Below are positions 1-9,397 of a stretch of 64,000 nucleotides of DNA, piece after piece. The DNA comes from Chloroflexota bacterium. Its GTDB lineage: Bacteria; Chloroflexota; Limnocylindria; Limnocylindrales; CSP1-4. The notes under the pieces are model-generated. The model was not told the origin of the DNA. It worked only from the letters and a program-made list of their open reading frames with translations, and searched no databases. The stretch spans positions 1 to 64,000 of the forward strand of contig JADMIG010000003.1 in NCBI GenBank assembly GCA_015478725.1, written 5' to 3'. How positions within the stretch are numbered: the stretch's first letter is position 1; every line of letters starts with the position of its first letter. The translations under genes and the position numbers were made by a program.

Positions 1-75
1 CGCAACGATGACCCGGGGGACGCAACGATGACCCGGGGGACGCAACGATGACCCGGGGGACGCAACGATGACCCG
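1..75. repeat. 20-bp tandem repeat at window edge
   Basis: Three perfect copies of the 20-mer CGCAACGATGACCCGGGGGA occupy 1-60, and a fourth copy diverges after about 15 bases. The array probably continues upstream of the window. It sits directly before pth and resembles the other short arrays in this window that lie at gene ends. It has no spacers, so it is not CRISPR. Confidence 0.9.
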
Positions 76-93
76 CGCTGCCATGGAGACCTC

Positions 94-780
94 GTGAAGA
101 TCGTCGTCGGGCTCGGGAATCCGGGCGGCCGCTATGCCGAAACGCGTCACAACGTCGGCTGGATGGTGCTCGATCGGGTCGCTGACCGAGCGGGTTGGGC
201 GGGCCGTGGCCGTGAACGCGACGCATCGACCATCGTGAGCGGCCGATTCCGAAGTCTCGACCTCCTCCTCGCCAAGCCGCTGACGTTCATGAACGACTCG
301 GGCATCGCCGTCCGCAAGCTCCTCGCCCGGGAACGGGCGCCGCTGCCGGACCTCCTCGTCGTCGCCGACGACTTCGCCCTGCCGTTCGGGAAGTTGCGAT
401 TCCGCGAGGGTGGCAGCGCAGGCGGGCACAACGGGCTCGATTCCATCGTCGTGGAGCTCGGGACGGAGAAGTTCAGCCGGCTGCGGATCGGGATCGGCGA
501 ACCGGAGGCAGGCGCGGTCGACCACGTCCTGTCGCGTTTCGAGGCGACCGAGCGACCGCGGCTCGACGAGCTGCTCAACGCGGCTGCCGACGCGGTCGAG
601 AACTGGGCGCGCGAGGGGACGAGCCGGGCCGCCAATCGCTTCAACGCATTCGAGCTCCGACCGGCCGACGACGCGCGGACCGCTCCGCCGGGCGAGGTGG
701 ACGGTCCGCCCGACGCCGGCGGGATCCGCCGGACAAGGACCGGCTGGCGGCGCATCCGGCCCACGACACCCGAGAAGTGA
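94..780 (+). CDS. pth: Peptidyl-tRNA hydrolase
   Basis: Cytoplasmic esterase that frees tRNA from peptidyl-tRNAs dropped by stalled ribosomes. The protein (228 aa) opens with the family signature VGLGNPGGRYAETRHNVGW, which contains the catalytic His of RHNVG; KPLTFMNDSG and the GGSAGGHNGL loop also match Pth. Known Pth proteins are about 190 aa; the last 35 or so residues here are a Pro/Arg/Asp-rich tail outside the fold. The GTG start at 94 is chosen because GGAG lies at 85-88 and the signature begins at residue 2. The stop overlaps the next start as GTGA, so pth and mfd are probably translationally coupled. Pth-Mfd adjacency is common in bacteria. Confidence 0.96.
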   Translation: MKIVVGLGNPGGRYAETRHNVGWMVLDRVADRAGWAGRGRERDASTIVSGRFRSLDLLLAKPLTFMNDSGIAVRKLLARERAPLPDLLVVADDFALPFGKLRFREGGSAGGHNGLDSIVVELGTEKFSRLRIGIGEPEAGAVDHVLSRFEATERPRLDELLNAAADAVENWAREGTSRAANRFNAFELRPADDARTAPPGEVDGPPDAGGIRRTRTGWRRIRPTTPEK

Positions 781-3700
781 GCGACCCGGGGGGGTCGTCG
801 ACGGGCGCGGTTCCGGGCCACCGTGCCGGTCATCGCCCACCGGACCTGTCCGCGCTCCCGCCGCTCCTCGCGGCGACCGGCTCATTCGCCGCGCTCCGCG
901 AGCGGCTCGGTGCGCCGGATCGGCCCCCGGCAGCGGACCGACCCCCCGCGCCGGATCGGCCCCTGCCGAAGACCGGCCGCCACGCCGGCCTCACGGCCAT
1001 GCCCCACGGCGCCAAGACGTTCCTCGCCGCCGCCCTCGCCCTCGCGCCGTCCGGCGAGCGGATCTGCTGGATCGCCCGCGACTCGGAGATCGGGGACCGC
1101 GTCGCCGAGGAGCTCGGGGCGTGGCTCGGCGACCCCGGTGCCGTGGCCGTCCTCGAGCCGCGGACGGCGCTCGCCTACGAGCGGAGCGAGCTCGTTGCGG
1201 ACGAGACGGCCGCCCGGGTCGCGGCGCTCGCCGCGTGGCGGAGCGGTGCAGCCCCGGTCCTCGTGGCGAGCGTCCAGGCGCTCCTCCAGCCGACGATCGC
1301 CCCGGAGGACCTCCCGGCGAACCCGCGCCTCATCCGCGTCGGGATGCGCCTCGGCCTCGAGGTGCTGCTGCTCGAGCTCCTCGACCTCGGCTACGTTCCG
1401 GTCATGGAGGTTGCCGGACGGGGCGAGTTCGCCCGGCGGGGCGGGATCGTCGACGTGTTCCCGCCATCGAGCCCGCTGCCCGTCCGGCTCGAGTTCTTCG
1501 GCGACGAGATCGACTCCCTGCGACGCTTCGATCCGACGGACCAGCGCACCGTCGAGACGATCGACGCGGCGACCCTCCTTCCAGCGAGCGAGATCCTCGT
1601 CCCGGCGGACGGCAGCGCGGGGATCCGCGCGCGACTCGGGCGGATGGCGGGACGGCTGCCGGAGCGCCTGGCGTCCGATCTCGCCCGATTCGAGGCCGCC
1701 ACGATCCCGTCGTCGGCGGCAGTAGTGGCGGGCGCGTCGTCGTCCTCCGCCTCGACGGACGGTCGGCCCACGCGCGCCCTCGATGTCGGCGATGCCGCCG
1801 AGGTATGGGCGGGGGTGCTCTGCCAGGCGACCGGCCTCGATCACCTCGATCCGTCGACCCTCCTCATCCTCGACGAGCCCGGCGACATCGCGGAGGCGGC
1901 GGCGTTCCTCTGGCGTCAGGCGGACGAGCGAAGGGCCGATCTGGAGGCATCCGGCGAGCTCCCGGCGGGCTGGCCGGCGACGTACCTGCCACCCCGCGCG
2001 TGGAAGTCCCGGCTCCTCGGGGCCCGGACGCTCGAGCTCACCTGGGAGAGCGAGAGCTCATCCGAGTCGGCGATCGCCGGCGGCGGCCTCAGCAGCGGCG
2101 ATCTCTTCGGCTGGCGCGAGCCCGTCCTCCCAGCGGGCCGGGCCGGGCAGCTCGCCGAGGCGGTCGATCGGTGGGCGGCGGATCGCGCCCGGATCGTCCT
2201 CGCCTCGGACCAGGGCGTCCGCCTCGCCGAGATCCTCGCCGAATCGGGTCGGCCGGTAGCGGTCGTCGCCCGCATCGCGGATCCACCCCCGCCAGGCGCC
2301 ACGACGATCGTCGAGCGGAGTCTCAACGGCGGCTTCGTCGGCGGGCCGGAAGGCCTCGTCTTCGTCACGGACCGGGAGCTGTTCGGGACCGTTCGGATCC
2401 GCCGTCCCAGGGCGCTGCGGCGGGTGGTGCCCCGCGACATCCTCGAGCGTCTCGCGCCCGGCGACCTCGTCGTCCACGTGGATCACGGCGTCGCGCGGTA
2501 CGAGCGGATGATCCGCCGCGGCGGCGCGGGCGAGGATCGCGACTACCTCGAGCTGAGCTTCGCGGGTGGCGATCGGATCTTCGTGCCGCTCGAGCAGATC
2601 GATCGCGTGACTCGCTATTCCGGTGGCGAGCGACCGCAGCTGTCGCGGCTCGGCGGCAGCGAATGGGCGCGCACGAAGCAGCGCGTGAAGCGGGCCGTCA
2701 CGGATCTCGCCGATGAGCTTCTCGCGCTGTACGCGACACGGGCCGCCGCCCGCGGGCACGCCTTCGCTCCGGACACGCCGTGGCAGGCGGAGATGGAGGC
2801 GAGCTTCCCGTACGAGGAGACCGCGGACCAGCTCCGCGCCACCGAGGAGGTCAAGGCGGACATGGAGGCCGGCCGGCCGATGGATCGGCTCGTCGTCGGC
2901 GACGTCGGCTACGGCAAGACGGAGGTCGCCCTGCGGGCCGCGTTCAAGGCGATCCAGGATGGGACCCAGGTGGCCGTCCTCGTCCCGACGACCGTTCTCG
3001 CGGCACAACACCACGCGACGTTCAGCTCGCGGTTCGGGGCCTATCCGATCGTCGTCCACCTCCTCTCGCGGTTCGTGGCGCCCGCCGGACAGGCGCGGAC
3101 GATCGCCGGCCTCGCGGACGGCTCGGTGGATCTCGTCATCGGGACCCACCGCCTGCTCTCGAAGGACGTCCGGTTCCGGGACCTCGGGCTCGTGGTCGTC
3201 GACGAGGAGCAGCGATTCGGGGTCGCCGCCAAGGAACGCCTCAAGCGCCTCCGGAGCGAGGTGGACGTGCTCACCCTCAGCGCGACCCCCATCCCCCGCA
3301 CGCTCAACCTCGCCCTCGCCGGCATCCGCGACCTCAGCGTCATCGAGACTCCGCCGGAGGATCGGCTGCCGATCCAGACGCGGGTCGCCGAGGCGTCCGC
3401 CGGCCTCGTCCGCGATGCGATCCTCCGCGAGCTGGACCGCGGCGGCCAGGTCTTCTACGTCCACAATCGGGTCGAGACGATCGAGGCCCAGGCCGATCAG
3501 CTGCGGCGGATGCTGCCAGGAGTGCGGATCGTCGTCGGTCACGGTCAGATGGGGGAGGGCGCCCTCGAGCAGGTCATGATCACGTTCGCCGACGGCGCCG
3601 CGGACGTGCTCGTCTGCACGACGATCATCGAGTCCGGGCTCGACATCCCCAACGCGAACACGATCGTCATCGACCGGGCGGACACGCTCGGCCTGGCCCA

Positions 3701-4463
3701 GCTCTACCAGCTCCGCGGGCGGGTCGGGCGATCGTCCCGCCGGGCGTATGCGTATCTCCTCTACCGCCGGCGCGAGCGGCTCTCCGACGAGGCGCGGAAG
3801 CGGCTCCAGGCGATCTTCAACGCGTCCGAGCTCGGGGCCGGGTTCCAGATCGCGCTGTCGGACCTCGAGATCCGGGGGGCCGGCGACATCCTCGGCGCCG
3901 AGCAGTCGGGACACATGGCGGCCGTCGGGTTCGACCTGTATTCGCGACTGCTCGCCGAGGCCGTTGAGGAACGAAAGGCGACGTTCGAGGGACGGGAGCC
4001 GGTGGTGGTCCGCCAGGGCGCCGTCGTCGATCTGCCGGTGGAGGCGCATCTCCCGGACAGCTACGTACCTGACGAGGCCCAGAAGCTCGAGCTGTACCGG
4101 CGGCTCGCCCGTGCCCGGACTGCCGGCGACCTCGCCGCCTTCCGGCAGGAGGTGGCCGATCGCTTCGGTCCGCCGCCGCCGGCCGTCCTCCGTCTCGTCG
4201 AGGTGGCGGAGCTCCGCCTCACGGCCGAACGCGCCGGCGTCTCGTCGATCTCCCGCGAGGATGGCCAGCTTGTCATCCGGTTCGGAGCCGGGTTGTCACG
4301 GGCCATGGCGATGCGGATGCTCTCCGGGCCAGGCCTGTCCGGTGTCCGGCCGGGCGAGACCACATTCGCGAGCAACCAGGTGCGGATCCGCATACCGCGC
4401 GATCCCGCCCGTGCCTGGGGACTCACCCAGGCCGTCGTCGCACGGCTGGCGGCGAGCGAGTGA
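777..4463 (+). CDS. mfd: Transcription-repair coupling factor Mfd
   Basis: DNA translocase that removes RNA polymerase stalled at lesions and recruits UvrA. Length (1228 aa) is normal for the family. A UvrB-like N-terminal module precedes a CarD-like RNA polymerase interaction domain (about 555-650, beginning around PGDLVVHVDHGVARYERM). Superfamily 2 helicase motifs follow: Walker A GDVGYGKTEVA near 708, DEEQRFGV near 808, and RGRVGRSSRRAYAYL near 977. The C-terminal TRCF domain is at about 1075-1175 (LPDSYVPDEAQKLELYRRL). The GTG start overlaps the pth stop; the first ~55 residues are Pro/Arg-rich and poorly conserved, so the true start could be somewhat later. No frameshift is visible. Confidence 0.97.
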   Translation: MSDPGGSSTGAVPGHRAGHRPPDLSALPPLLAATGSFAALRERLGAPDRPPAADRPPAPDRPLPKTGRHAGLTAMPHGAKTFLAAALALAPSGERICWIARDSEIGDRVAEELGAWLGDPGAVAVLEPRTALAYERSELVADETAARVAALAAWRSGAAPVLVASVQALLQPTIAPEDLPANPRLIRVGMRLGLEVLLLELLDLGYVPVMEVAGRGEFARRGGIVDVFPPSSPLPVRLEFFGDEIDSLRRFDPTDQRTVETIDAATLLPASEILVPADGSAGIRARLGRMAGRLPERLASDLARFEAATIPSSAAVVAGASSSSASTDGRPTRALDVGDAAEVWAGVLCQATGLDHLDPSTLLILDEPGDIAEAAAFLWRQADERRADLEASGELPAGWPATYLPPRAWKSRLLGARTLELTWESESSSESAIAGGGLSSGDLFGWREPVLPAGRAGQLAEAVDRWAADRARIVLASDQGVRLAEILAESGRPVAVVARIADPPPPGATTIVERSLNGGFVGGPEGLVFVTDRELFGTVRIRRPRALRRVVPRDILERLAPGDLVVHVDHGVARYERMIRRGGAGEDRDYLELSFAGGDRIFVPLEQIDRVTRYSGGERPQLSRLGGSEWARTKQRVKRAVTDLADELLALYATRAAARGHAFAPDTPWQAEMEASFPYEETADQLRATEEVKADMEAGRPMDRLVVGDVGYGKTEVALRAAFKAIQDGTQVAVLVPTTVLAAQHHATFSSRFGAYPIVVHLLSRFVAPAGQARTIAGLADGSVDLVIGTHRLLSKDVRFRDLGLVVVDEEQRFGVAAKERLKRLRSEVDVLTLSATPIPRTLNLALAGIRDLSVIETPPEDRLPIQTRVAEASAGLVRDAILRELDRGGQVFYVHNRVETIEAQADQLRRMLPGVRIVVGHGQMGEGALEQVMITFADGAADVLVCTTIIESGLDIPNANTIVIDRADTLGLAQLYQLRGRVGRSSRRAYAYLLYRRRERLSDEARKRLQAIFNASELGAGFQIALSDLEIRGAGDILGAEQSGHMAAVGFDLYSRLLAEAVEERKATFEGREPVVVRQGAVVDLPVEAHLPDSYVPDEAQKLELYRRLARARTAGDLAAFRQEVADRFGPPPPAVLRLVEVAELRLTAERAGVSSISREDGQLVIRFGAGLSRAMAMRMLSGPGLSGVRPGETTFASNQVRIRIPRDPARAWGLTQAVVARLAASE

Positions 4464-4801
4464 GGCCTTGGCCGCCGGAGCCCCGGGCGGCTGGATCGGC
4501 CGGGCGGCGGGATCGGGGCGGCAGGATCGGCCCGTCCGAGCTCCGGGCGCCCGGAAAACTCGTGCATTCGTGAATGGTTCACCGCTGCACGATTGCGGCG
4601 CGCGCGGGGCCCGTGGAGCTTCCGTTCACGCGGGGCTCGCGCCCCCGGCTCGACGGGACACGGCCACGGCGGCCGAGAGGACGAGAGGCCGAGGGGCCGA
4701 GAGGCCGAGCGGGCGGCGATCGGCACGACGCGATAGGCTGAAGTGACCCTCGGCGATTCGGCGCGCTGCCGATCCCGTTCGGGGCGCCCGGGAGTGACTC
4801 G
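4464..4801. other. Intergenic region after mfd
   Basis: 338 nt without a convincing gene. It starts with GC-rich short repeats around GGATCGG/GGGCGGC (4472-4530), which can pair as GCCGCC/GGCGGC just after the mfd stop. It holds the nested stem-loop listed separately (4560-4592). Further on is a G/A-rich stretch of GAGAGGCCGAG-like repeats (4675-4710). A 127-codon plus-strand reading frame from 4743 is out of frame with the next gene and looks like chance. Confidence 0.6.
4560..4592 (+). repeat. Nested stem-loop element, copy 1
   Basis: Outer arms TCGTGCA (4560-4566) and TGCACGA (4586-4592) enclose a second perfect stem GTGAA (4570-4574), loop TGG, TTCAC (4578-4582). A related copy lies at 27054-27089. 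The two copies share the core TGAATGGTTCA but differ at paired positions, so pairing is kept. Function is unknown; it could be an operator, an RNA structure or a small repeated element. Confidence 0.7.
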
Positions 4802-5803
4802 ATGCGACCGCTGTTCGGCCTCCACCTTCCGAACTACACCTTCGCGGACGCGCCGGAGGAGGGCGCCGACGCGCGGCATGAGGGCGCCGACGCGCGGGAG
4901 GAGGGCGCGGACACGCCGCCGGAAGGGCTGTTCGGCCGGGTGGTGGAGCTCGCGAAGGCTGCCGAGGCGGCGGGCTTCGGGCTCGTCACCGTCATGGACC
5001 ACTTCTACCAGATCCGGGGTGTCGGGCCGGAGACCGAGCCGATGCTCGAATCGTACTCGACGCTCGCCGCCCTCGCCCAGCACACGTCCCGGGTCCGCCT
5101 CGCGACGCTCGTCACCGGCGTGACGTACCGCAACCCCGCGATCCTTGCCAAGACCGTCACGACGCTCGACATCCTGTCCGGCGGACGGGCGATCCTCGGC
5201 CTCGGCGCGGCCTGGAACGAGGACGAGCATCGCGGCTACGGCATCGACTTCCCACCGATCCGGGAGCGGATGGACCGGCTCGACGAGGCGCTGGCGATCG
5301 CCCGGGCGATGTTCAGCGAGGACCGTCCGAGCTTCGCCGGCGCCCACTACCGGATCGACCGGGCGCTCAACGTCCCACGGCCGATCCAGCCGGGCGGCCC
5401 GAAGATCCTCGTCGGCGGGGGTGGAGAGTTGCGCACCCTGAAGATCGCCGCGAAACACGCCGACATGACCCACTGGTTCCCGCTGGGGCTCGAGACACTC
5501 CGTCACAAGACGGATGTCCTGGCCCGCCATTGCGAAGCGATCGGCCGCGACCCGGCGACGATCCAGCGGATGATGGCCACGCCGGTCCTCGTCGTCGAGA
5601 ACGAGCGACAGGCCGCCCTAGCCCTCGACCGACTGCCGCCGGAGCGGCGCGCACACGTGACGGCGGGCCCGCCCGAGTACGCGGCCGAGGCGCTCCGACC
5701 ATACCTCGACGCGGGGTTCAGCGGCTTCACGTTTAACAACCCGTTCCTGCCGACCGCCGAGGCGATCGGCGTCGCCGGCGAGCTGCTCGCCCTGCTTGAC
5801 TGA
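4802..5803 (+). CDS. LLM-class F420-dependent oxidoreductase
   Basis: Luciferase-like TIM-barrel oxidoreductase (333 aa); members use coenzyme F420 or FMN, and the substrate cannot be predicted. Family features are the N-terminal strand FGLHLPNYTF, the VTVMDHFYQI segment, RLATLVTGVTYRNPAILAKT, LSGGRAILGLGAAWNEDEH and PRPIQPGGPKILVGGGG. Residues about 17-40 hold a repeated Glu-Gly-Ala-Asp-Ala insertion that is coded by a short tandem duplication and is not part of the normal barrel. The ATG at 4802 sits directly before the first barrel strand; no strong Shine-Dalgarno is seen. The MFS gene overlaps its end, suggesting co-transcription. Confidence 0.9.
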   Translation: MRPLFGLHLPNYTFADAPEEGADARHEGADAREEGADTPPEGLFGRVVELAKAAEAAGFGLVTVMDHFYQIRGVGPETEPMLESYSTLAALAQHTSRVRLATLVTGVTYRNPAILAKTVTTLDILSGGRAILGLGAAWNEDEHRGYGIDFPPIRERMDRLDEALAIARAMFSEDRPSFAGAHYRIDRALNVPRPIQPGGPKILVGGGGELRTLKIAAKHADMTHWFPLGLETLRHKTDVLARHCEAIGRDPATIQRMMATPVLVVENERQAALALDRLPPERRAHVTAGPPEYAAEALRPYLDAGFSGFTFNNPFLPTAEAIGVAGELLALLD

Positions 5804-7292
5804 CCGCTTCGGCGTCGCCGGACCGTCCGCTGTCCCGCCCGTGGCCGCTGTCCCGCCCGTGACCGGCGGCCTCTGGTCGCCGGCGCGGCGCGCGCTCACC
5901 GTCGGACTCGTCCTCACCATCACCCTCGTGGCGTTCGAGGCCCTCGCCGTGTCGACGGTCATGCCGGTGGTCGCCCGCGAGCTCGGCGGCCTCGACCTGT
6001 ACGGCTGGGTCTTCTCGGCGTTCTTCCTCGGCGACCTGGTCGGCATCGTGGTGGTCGGCGGCCTCATCGATCGGGGCGGGCTCATCCGGCCGTTCGTGGG
6101 CGGTCTCACCCTGTTCGGCCTCGGACTCGCCATCGGCGGCCTCTCCCCGTCCATGCCCGTCCTCATCGCCGGGCGGCTCCTCCAGGGGTTCGGTGCCGGC
6201 GCGATCGCGCCCACGGCGTACGTGGCGATCGGACGGAGCCTCCCGGAGGGCCTCCGCGCCCAGATGTTCGCGACACTGTCCACCGCGTGGGTCCTGCCAG
6301 GTGTCCTGGGCCCGGCGATCGCCGGCATCGTCGCCCAGCACGCGTCGTGGCGATTCGTCCTGCTCGGGCTTATCCCGCTCATCGTCGTCTCCGGCACGCT
6401 CGCCGTGGCCGGCCTGCGCGACGTCCCGCCCGCCGATCCGACCGCGGCGTCCGCGGAGCACCTCGTCGCGATCGATGCCCGCCGCCGCCTCCCCCGCGCG
6501 ATCGTCCTTGCCGTTGCGGCCGGCCTCACGCTCGCCGGCCTCACCGACCCGACGTCGCTCCTCTCCGGCGGACTCATCCTGGCCGGGGTCGTCGCCGGCG
6601 TCGTCGCCTTCCGGTCCCTCGTCCCGGCCGGCACGCTCCGCGCCCACGGTCGGCTGCCGTCCGCGGTCCTCGTCCGCGGCCTGGCCACGTTCACGTTCTT
6701 CTCCGTCGATGCGTACGTCTCGCTCCTCCTCGTCGGCTGGCGGGGCATCAGCCCGGCCGAGGCGGGGATCGCGCTCACGGCCGCGACCGTCTGCTGGACC
6801 GGCGGATCGTGGATCCAGGCGCGATGGATCGGCCGGCTCGGCGCCGCACGATTCGTGCGAACCGGACTGGCAGTGACGGTCGTCGGGATCGGGGCGACCG
6901 CCCTCGTGCTCCTCCCGGCCGTGCCGGTCCTGTGGGCGGTCCCGGCGTTCGCCATCGCCGGGTTCGGGATGGGACTCGCCTATTCGCCGCTGTCCCTCGT
7001 CGTCCTCGCCGAAGCGGCCGCCGGAACGGAGGGCGGGGCGACCTCCGCGCTGCAGCTCTCCGACACGCTCGGCACGGCGCTCGGGACGGGCATCGCCGGG
7101 GCCATCCTCGCCGCGGCCGCCCGGGCCGGGACGTCCATCGCCGTCGGCCTGGCGATCGCCTTCGCGCTCGCCGCCTTCGTCGGGGTCGTGGGAGCCGGGC
7201 TCGGCGGAAGGCTCGGTGGCCGACCCGAGCTCGGCGGCCGACCCGACCCCGGCGGCAGGCTCGGCGGCCGACCGGATCCGGCCGTGCGGTAG
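5796..7292 (+). CDS. MFS transporter (drug/proton antiporter type)
   Basis: Integral membrane transporter (up to 498 aa). It has about 13-14 hydrophobic helices beginning at ALTVGLVLTITLVAFEALAV, the family segment STVMPVVARELGGLDLYGWVFSAF split across helices 1-2, and an antiporter-like helix-5 run GVLGPAIAGIVAQHASWRF. This places it near the DHA2-type multidrug exporters; the substrate is unknown. The longest frame begins at TTG 5796, overlapping the LLM gene by 8 nt, but GTG codons within the next 90 nt are equally possible. The C-terminus is a Gly-Arg-Pro repeat of the form LGGRPELGGRPDPGGRLGG, coded by a short tandem repeat just before the stop. Confidence 0.9.
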   Translation: MTDRFGVAGPSAVPPVAAVPPVTGGLWSPARRALTVGLVLTITLVAFEALAVSTVMPVVARELGGLDLYGWVFSAFFLGDLVGIVVVGGLIDRGGLIRPFVGGLTLFGLGLAIGGLSPSMPVLIAGRLLQGFGAGAIAPTAYVAIGRSLPEGLRAQMFATLSTAWVLPGVLGPAIAGIVAQHASWRFVLLGLIPLIVVSGTLAVAGLRDVPPADPTAASAEHLVAIDARRRLPRAIVLAVAAGLTLAGLTDPTSLLSGGLILAGVVAGVVAFRSLVPAGTLRAHGRLPSAVLVRGLATFTFFSVDAYVSLLLVGWRGISPAEAGIALTAATVCWTGGSWIQARWIGRLGAARFVRTGLAVTVVGIGATALVLLPAVPVLWAVPAFAIAGFGMGLAYSPLSLVVLAEAAAGTEGGATSALQLSDTLGTALGTGIAGAILAAAARAGTSIAVGLAIAFALAAFVGVVGAGLGGRLGGRPELGGRPDPGGRLGGRPDPAVR

Positions 7293-7368
7293 ACTTCGGC
7301 TGCCCGCGCGCCCGCCGCGCCGTCGAGCCTCGATCAGCCCCCGAGGATCACCGGAGGATCCCGCATCG

Positions 7369-7890
7369 ATGTCCGCTGAGGACCTGCGCGCCAAGATCCG
7401 CGAGATCGCCGACTTCCCGAAGCCCGGCATCCTGTTCTACGACATCACGACCCTCCTCAAGGACCCGGCCGCGTATCGCGAGGCGATCGACCTCATGCTC
7501 GAGCCGTATCGCGACGAGCGGATCGACGTGGTCGTCGGGATGGAGTCCCGCGGCTTCATCTTCAGCGCGCCCTTGGCGTACCAGATGAGCGCCGGCCTCG
7601 TGCCGGTCCGCAAGCTCGGCAAGCTCCCGGCGGAGACGCTGACCGTCGAATACGCCCTGGAGTACGGCTCGAACACCCTGGAGATCCACCGCGACGCGAT
7701 CCGGCCGGGTCAGCGGGTCCTCATCGTCGATGACCTCCTCGCGACGGGCGGGACCGTGGGCGGGACGATCGAGCTCGTCGAGCGACTCCAGGGCGAGGTG
7801 GTGGGGCTCGCCTTCCTCGTCGAGCTCGACTTCCTCAAGGGTCGGGATCGTCTCGCCGGCCGGCGCGTGACGAGCGTCATCCAGTACTGA
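7369..7890 (+). CDS. apt: Adenine phosphoribosyltransferase
   Basis: Salvages adenine with PRPP to give AMP. The 173-aa protein matches Apt from its start (LRAKIREIADFPKPGILFYDITTLL), and shows GMESRGFIF, the PRPP loop VLIVDDLLATGGT near residue 120, and the C-terminal FLVELDFLKGR. The open frame extends upstream to 7216, but ATG 7369 is chosen because GGAGG lies at 7353-7357 and the family normally begins there. A TAGACT hexamer at 7289-7294 is a possible -10. Located next to mtnA, ahcY and metK, it fits recycling of adenine released from methylthioadenosine or SAH. Confidence 0.95.
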   Translation: MSAEDLRAKIREIADFPKPGILFYDITTLLKDPAAYREAIDLMLEPYRDERIDVVVGMESRGFIFSAPLAYQMSAGLVPVRKLGKLPAETLTVEYALEYGSNTLEIHRDAIRPGQRVLIVDDLLATGGTVGGTIELVERLQGEVVGLAFLVELDFLKGRDRLAGRRVTSVIQY

Positions 7891-7915
7891 CAGCCGCTCG
7901 AGTCGAGGCCGATCC

Positions 7916-9397
7916 GTGTCCGATCAGGGTCCAGGGGACGTCACCGAGCCGACCGCGCGATCGGACGCGCCCGAGCGGACCACGCCCGAGCCGACACCCA
8001 CGCCCGTGGCTGGCACGCCCGCCGCCGGCACGCCCGCGCCCGAGCAGACCCCCGCGGCGCGGGCCGAGCCCGCAGGAGCCGACCTCGACCGGCGACGGTT
8101 CTTCCGGCAGTTCGCCACTGACGTCGTCCACACCGCGGCCACCTTCGCCGGGATGGCCGGCGCGCTCCAGCGCACCTCCGCCGAGGCGGCGAACGCGCTC
8201 CTCGGGGGGTCCGGAGCCGGCGGATCGGGCGGCCTTTCGGCGATGTTCAGCGACGCCCTCGGCGACCCACTCGATCATGCGAACCCGGATCCCGCGACGC
8301 CGTCCGGATTCCGGACCGCATTCCGCTGGGACGGCGATCTCCTCTATCTGGTCGATCAGCGGAAGCTCCCGACCGAGCTCGTCGAGGTGAGCTGCCAGAC
8401 CGCGGCCGAGGTGGCCTGGGCGCTCCGCGAGATGGTCATCCGCGGCGCACCGGCGATGGGCCAGGCAGCCGCCGTGGGCCTCGCCCTCACCGCGGCCCGG
8501 ATGGCGGATTCCACGCCGTTCGTCCGTCGAGCGACCCTCCGGGGGAGTGCCACGGCCCTCGTGAACGCCCGCCCGACCGCGATCAACGTCCGCTGGGCGA
8601 CGGATCGCTGCCTCGCCGCGGTGGAGGCCGTCGGCGACCTCTCCGAAGATGGTGGCCTTGTCGCGGAGACGATCCGGCGCGAGGCGGAGGCGATCATCGC
8701 GGAGGCGGCGGCGGATCACGAGCGCCTCGCGACGCTCGGTCTCGCCGAGCTGCCGATCCCCCGGGGCCGGCCGCTCCAGGTCCTCACCCACTGCAACACC
8801 GGGCCGCTCGCCTGCGGCCAGTTCGGGACCGCGCTCGGCGTCGTCCAGGCGGCGGTCCACGCCGGCCGCGACATCATCGTCTTCGTCGACGAGACGCGAC
8901 CGTATCTCCAGGGGGCCCGCCTCACGGCCTGGGAGCTCGGCCAGGCGGGCGTCGCCCACACCCTCATCGCCGACGCGGCGGCCGGATGGGTCCTCGCGAC
9001 CCGCGAGATCGACGCGGTGCTCGTGGGAGCGGATCGGATCGCCGCGAACGGCGACACCGCCAACAAGATCGGGACCTACCCGCTCGCCGTGCTCGCCCGG
9101 CGCCACGGCGTCCCGTTCTATGTCTGCGCCCCGACCTCGAGCATCGACCTTGCGACCCCGGACGGCTCGGCGATCCAGATCGAACAGCGCGCGAGCGACG
9201 AGGTGACCATCATCCGCGGGGTACCGATCGCGCCGCCGGCCACACCGGCCCTGAATCCGGCCTTCGATGTGACCCCGGCGGAGCTCATCACCGCCATCGT
9301 CACCGAGGCGGGCGTCCTCCGGGCTCCCTTCGAGTCGGCCCTCGTGGAGGCCGTCGCCTCAGCCGTGGGACGGCGCCACGCCGTGGATGCCGCCTGA
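7916..9397 (+). CDS. mtnA: Methylthioribose-1-phosphate isomerase with Tat-like N-terminal extension
   Basis: The C-terminal ~360 residues are MtnA, which converts methylthioribose-1-phosphate to the ribulose form in methionine salvage. Visible motifs are [19 protein letters not shown] with the catalytic Cys near 293, [14 protein letters not shown], and [17 protein letters not shown] with the catalytic Asp near 373. The protein is 493 aa against about 345 normally. Residues 1-57 are Pro/Thr/Ala-rich; residues 58-85 contain RRRFFRQ followed by a moderately hydrophobic run and look like a twin-arginine signal. The GTG start at 7916 has only a weak upstream GAGG; an internal ATG at 8242 would give a normal cytoplasmic enzyme but has no Shine-Dalgarno. 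The stop overlaps the GNAT start. Confidence 0.9.
   Translation: MSDQGPGDVTEPTARSDAPERTTPEPTPTPVAGTPAAGTPAPEQTPAARAEPAGADLDRRRFFRQFATDVVHTAATFAGMAGALQRTSAEAANALLGGSGAGGSGGLSAMFSDALGDPLDHANPDPATPSGFRTAFRWDGDLLYLVDQRKLPTELVEVSCQTAAEVAWALREMVIRGAPAMGQAAAVGLALTAARMADSTPFVRRATLRGSATALVNARPTAINVRWATDRCLAAVEAVGDLSEDGGLVAETIRREAEAIIAEAAADHERLATLGLAELPIPRGRPLQVLTHCNTGPLACGQFGTALGVVQAAVHAGRDIIVFVDETRPYLQGARLTAWELGQAGVAHTLIADAAAGWVLATREIDAVLVGADRIAANGDTANKIGTYPLAVLARRHGVPFYVCAPTSSIDLATPDGSAIQIEQRASDEVTIIRGVPIAPPATPALNPAFDVTPAELITAIVTEAGVLRAPFESALVEAVASAVGRRHAVDAA

Noticed and set aside
2058-4049. 663-codon minus-strand frame opposite mfd
   Set aside because: It is antisense to a full-length, motif-rich Mfd; long stop-free antisense frames are expected at this GC. 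Composition is Asp/Arg/Glu/Pro-rich with no domain.
5618-7430. Long minus-strand frames opposite the MFS gene
   Set aside because: Both lack domains and ribosome sites and show the Arg/Asp/Glu bias of GC-rich shadows.
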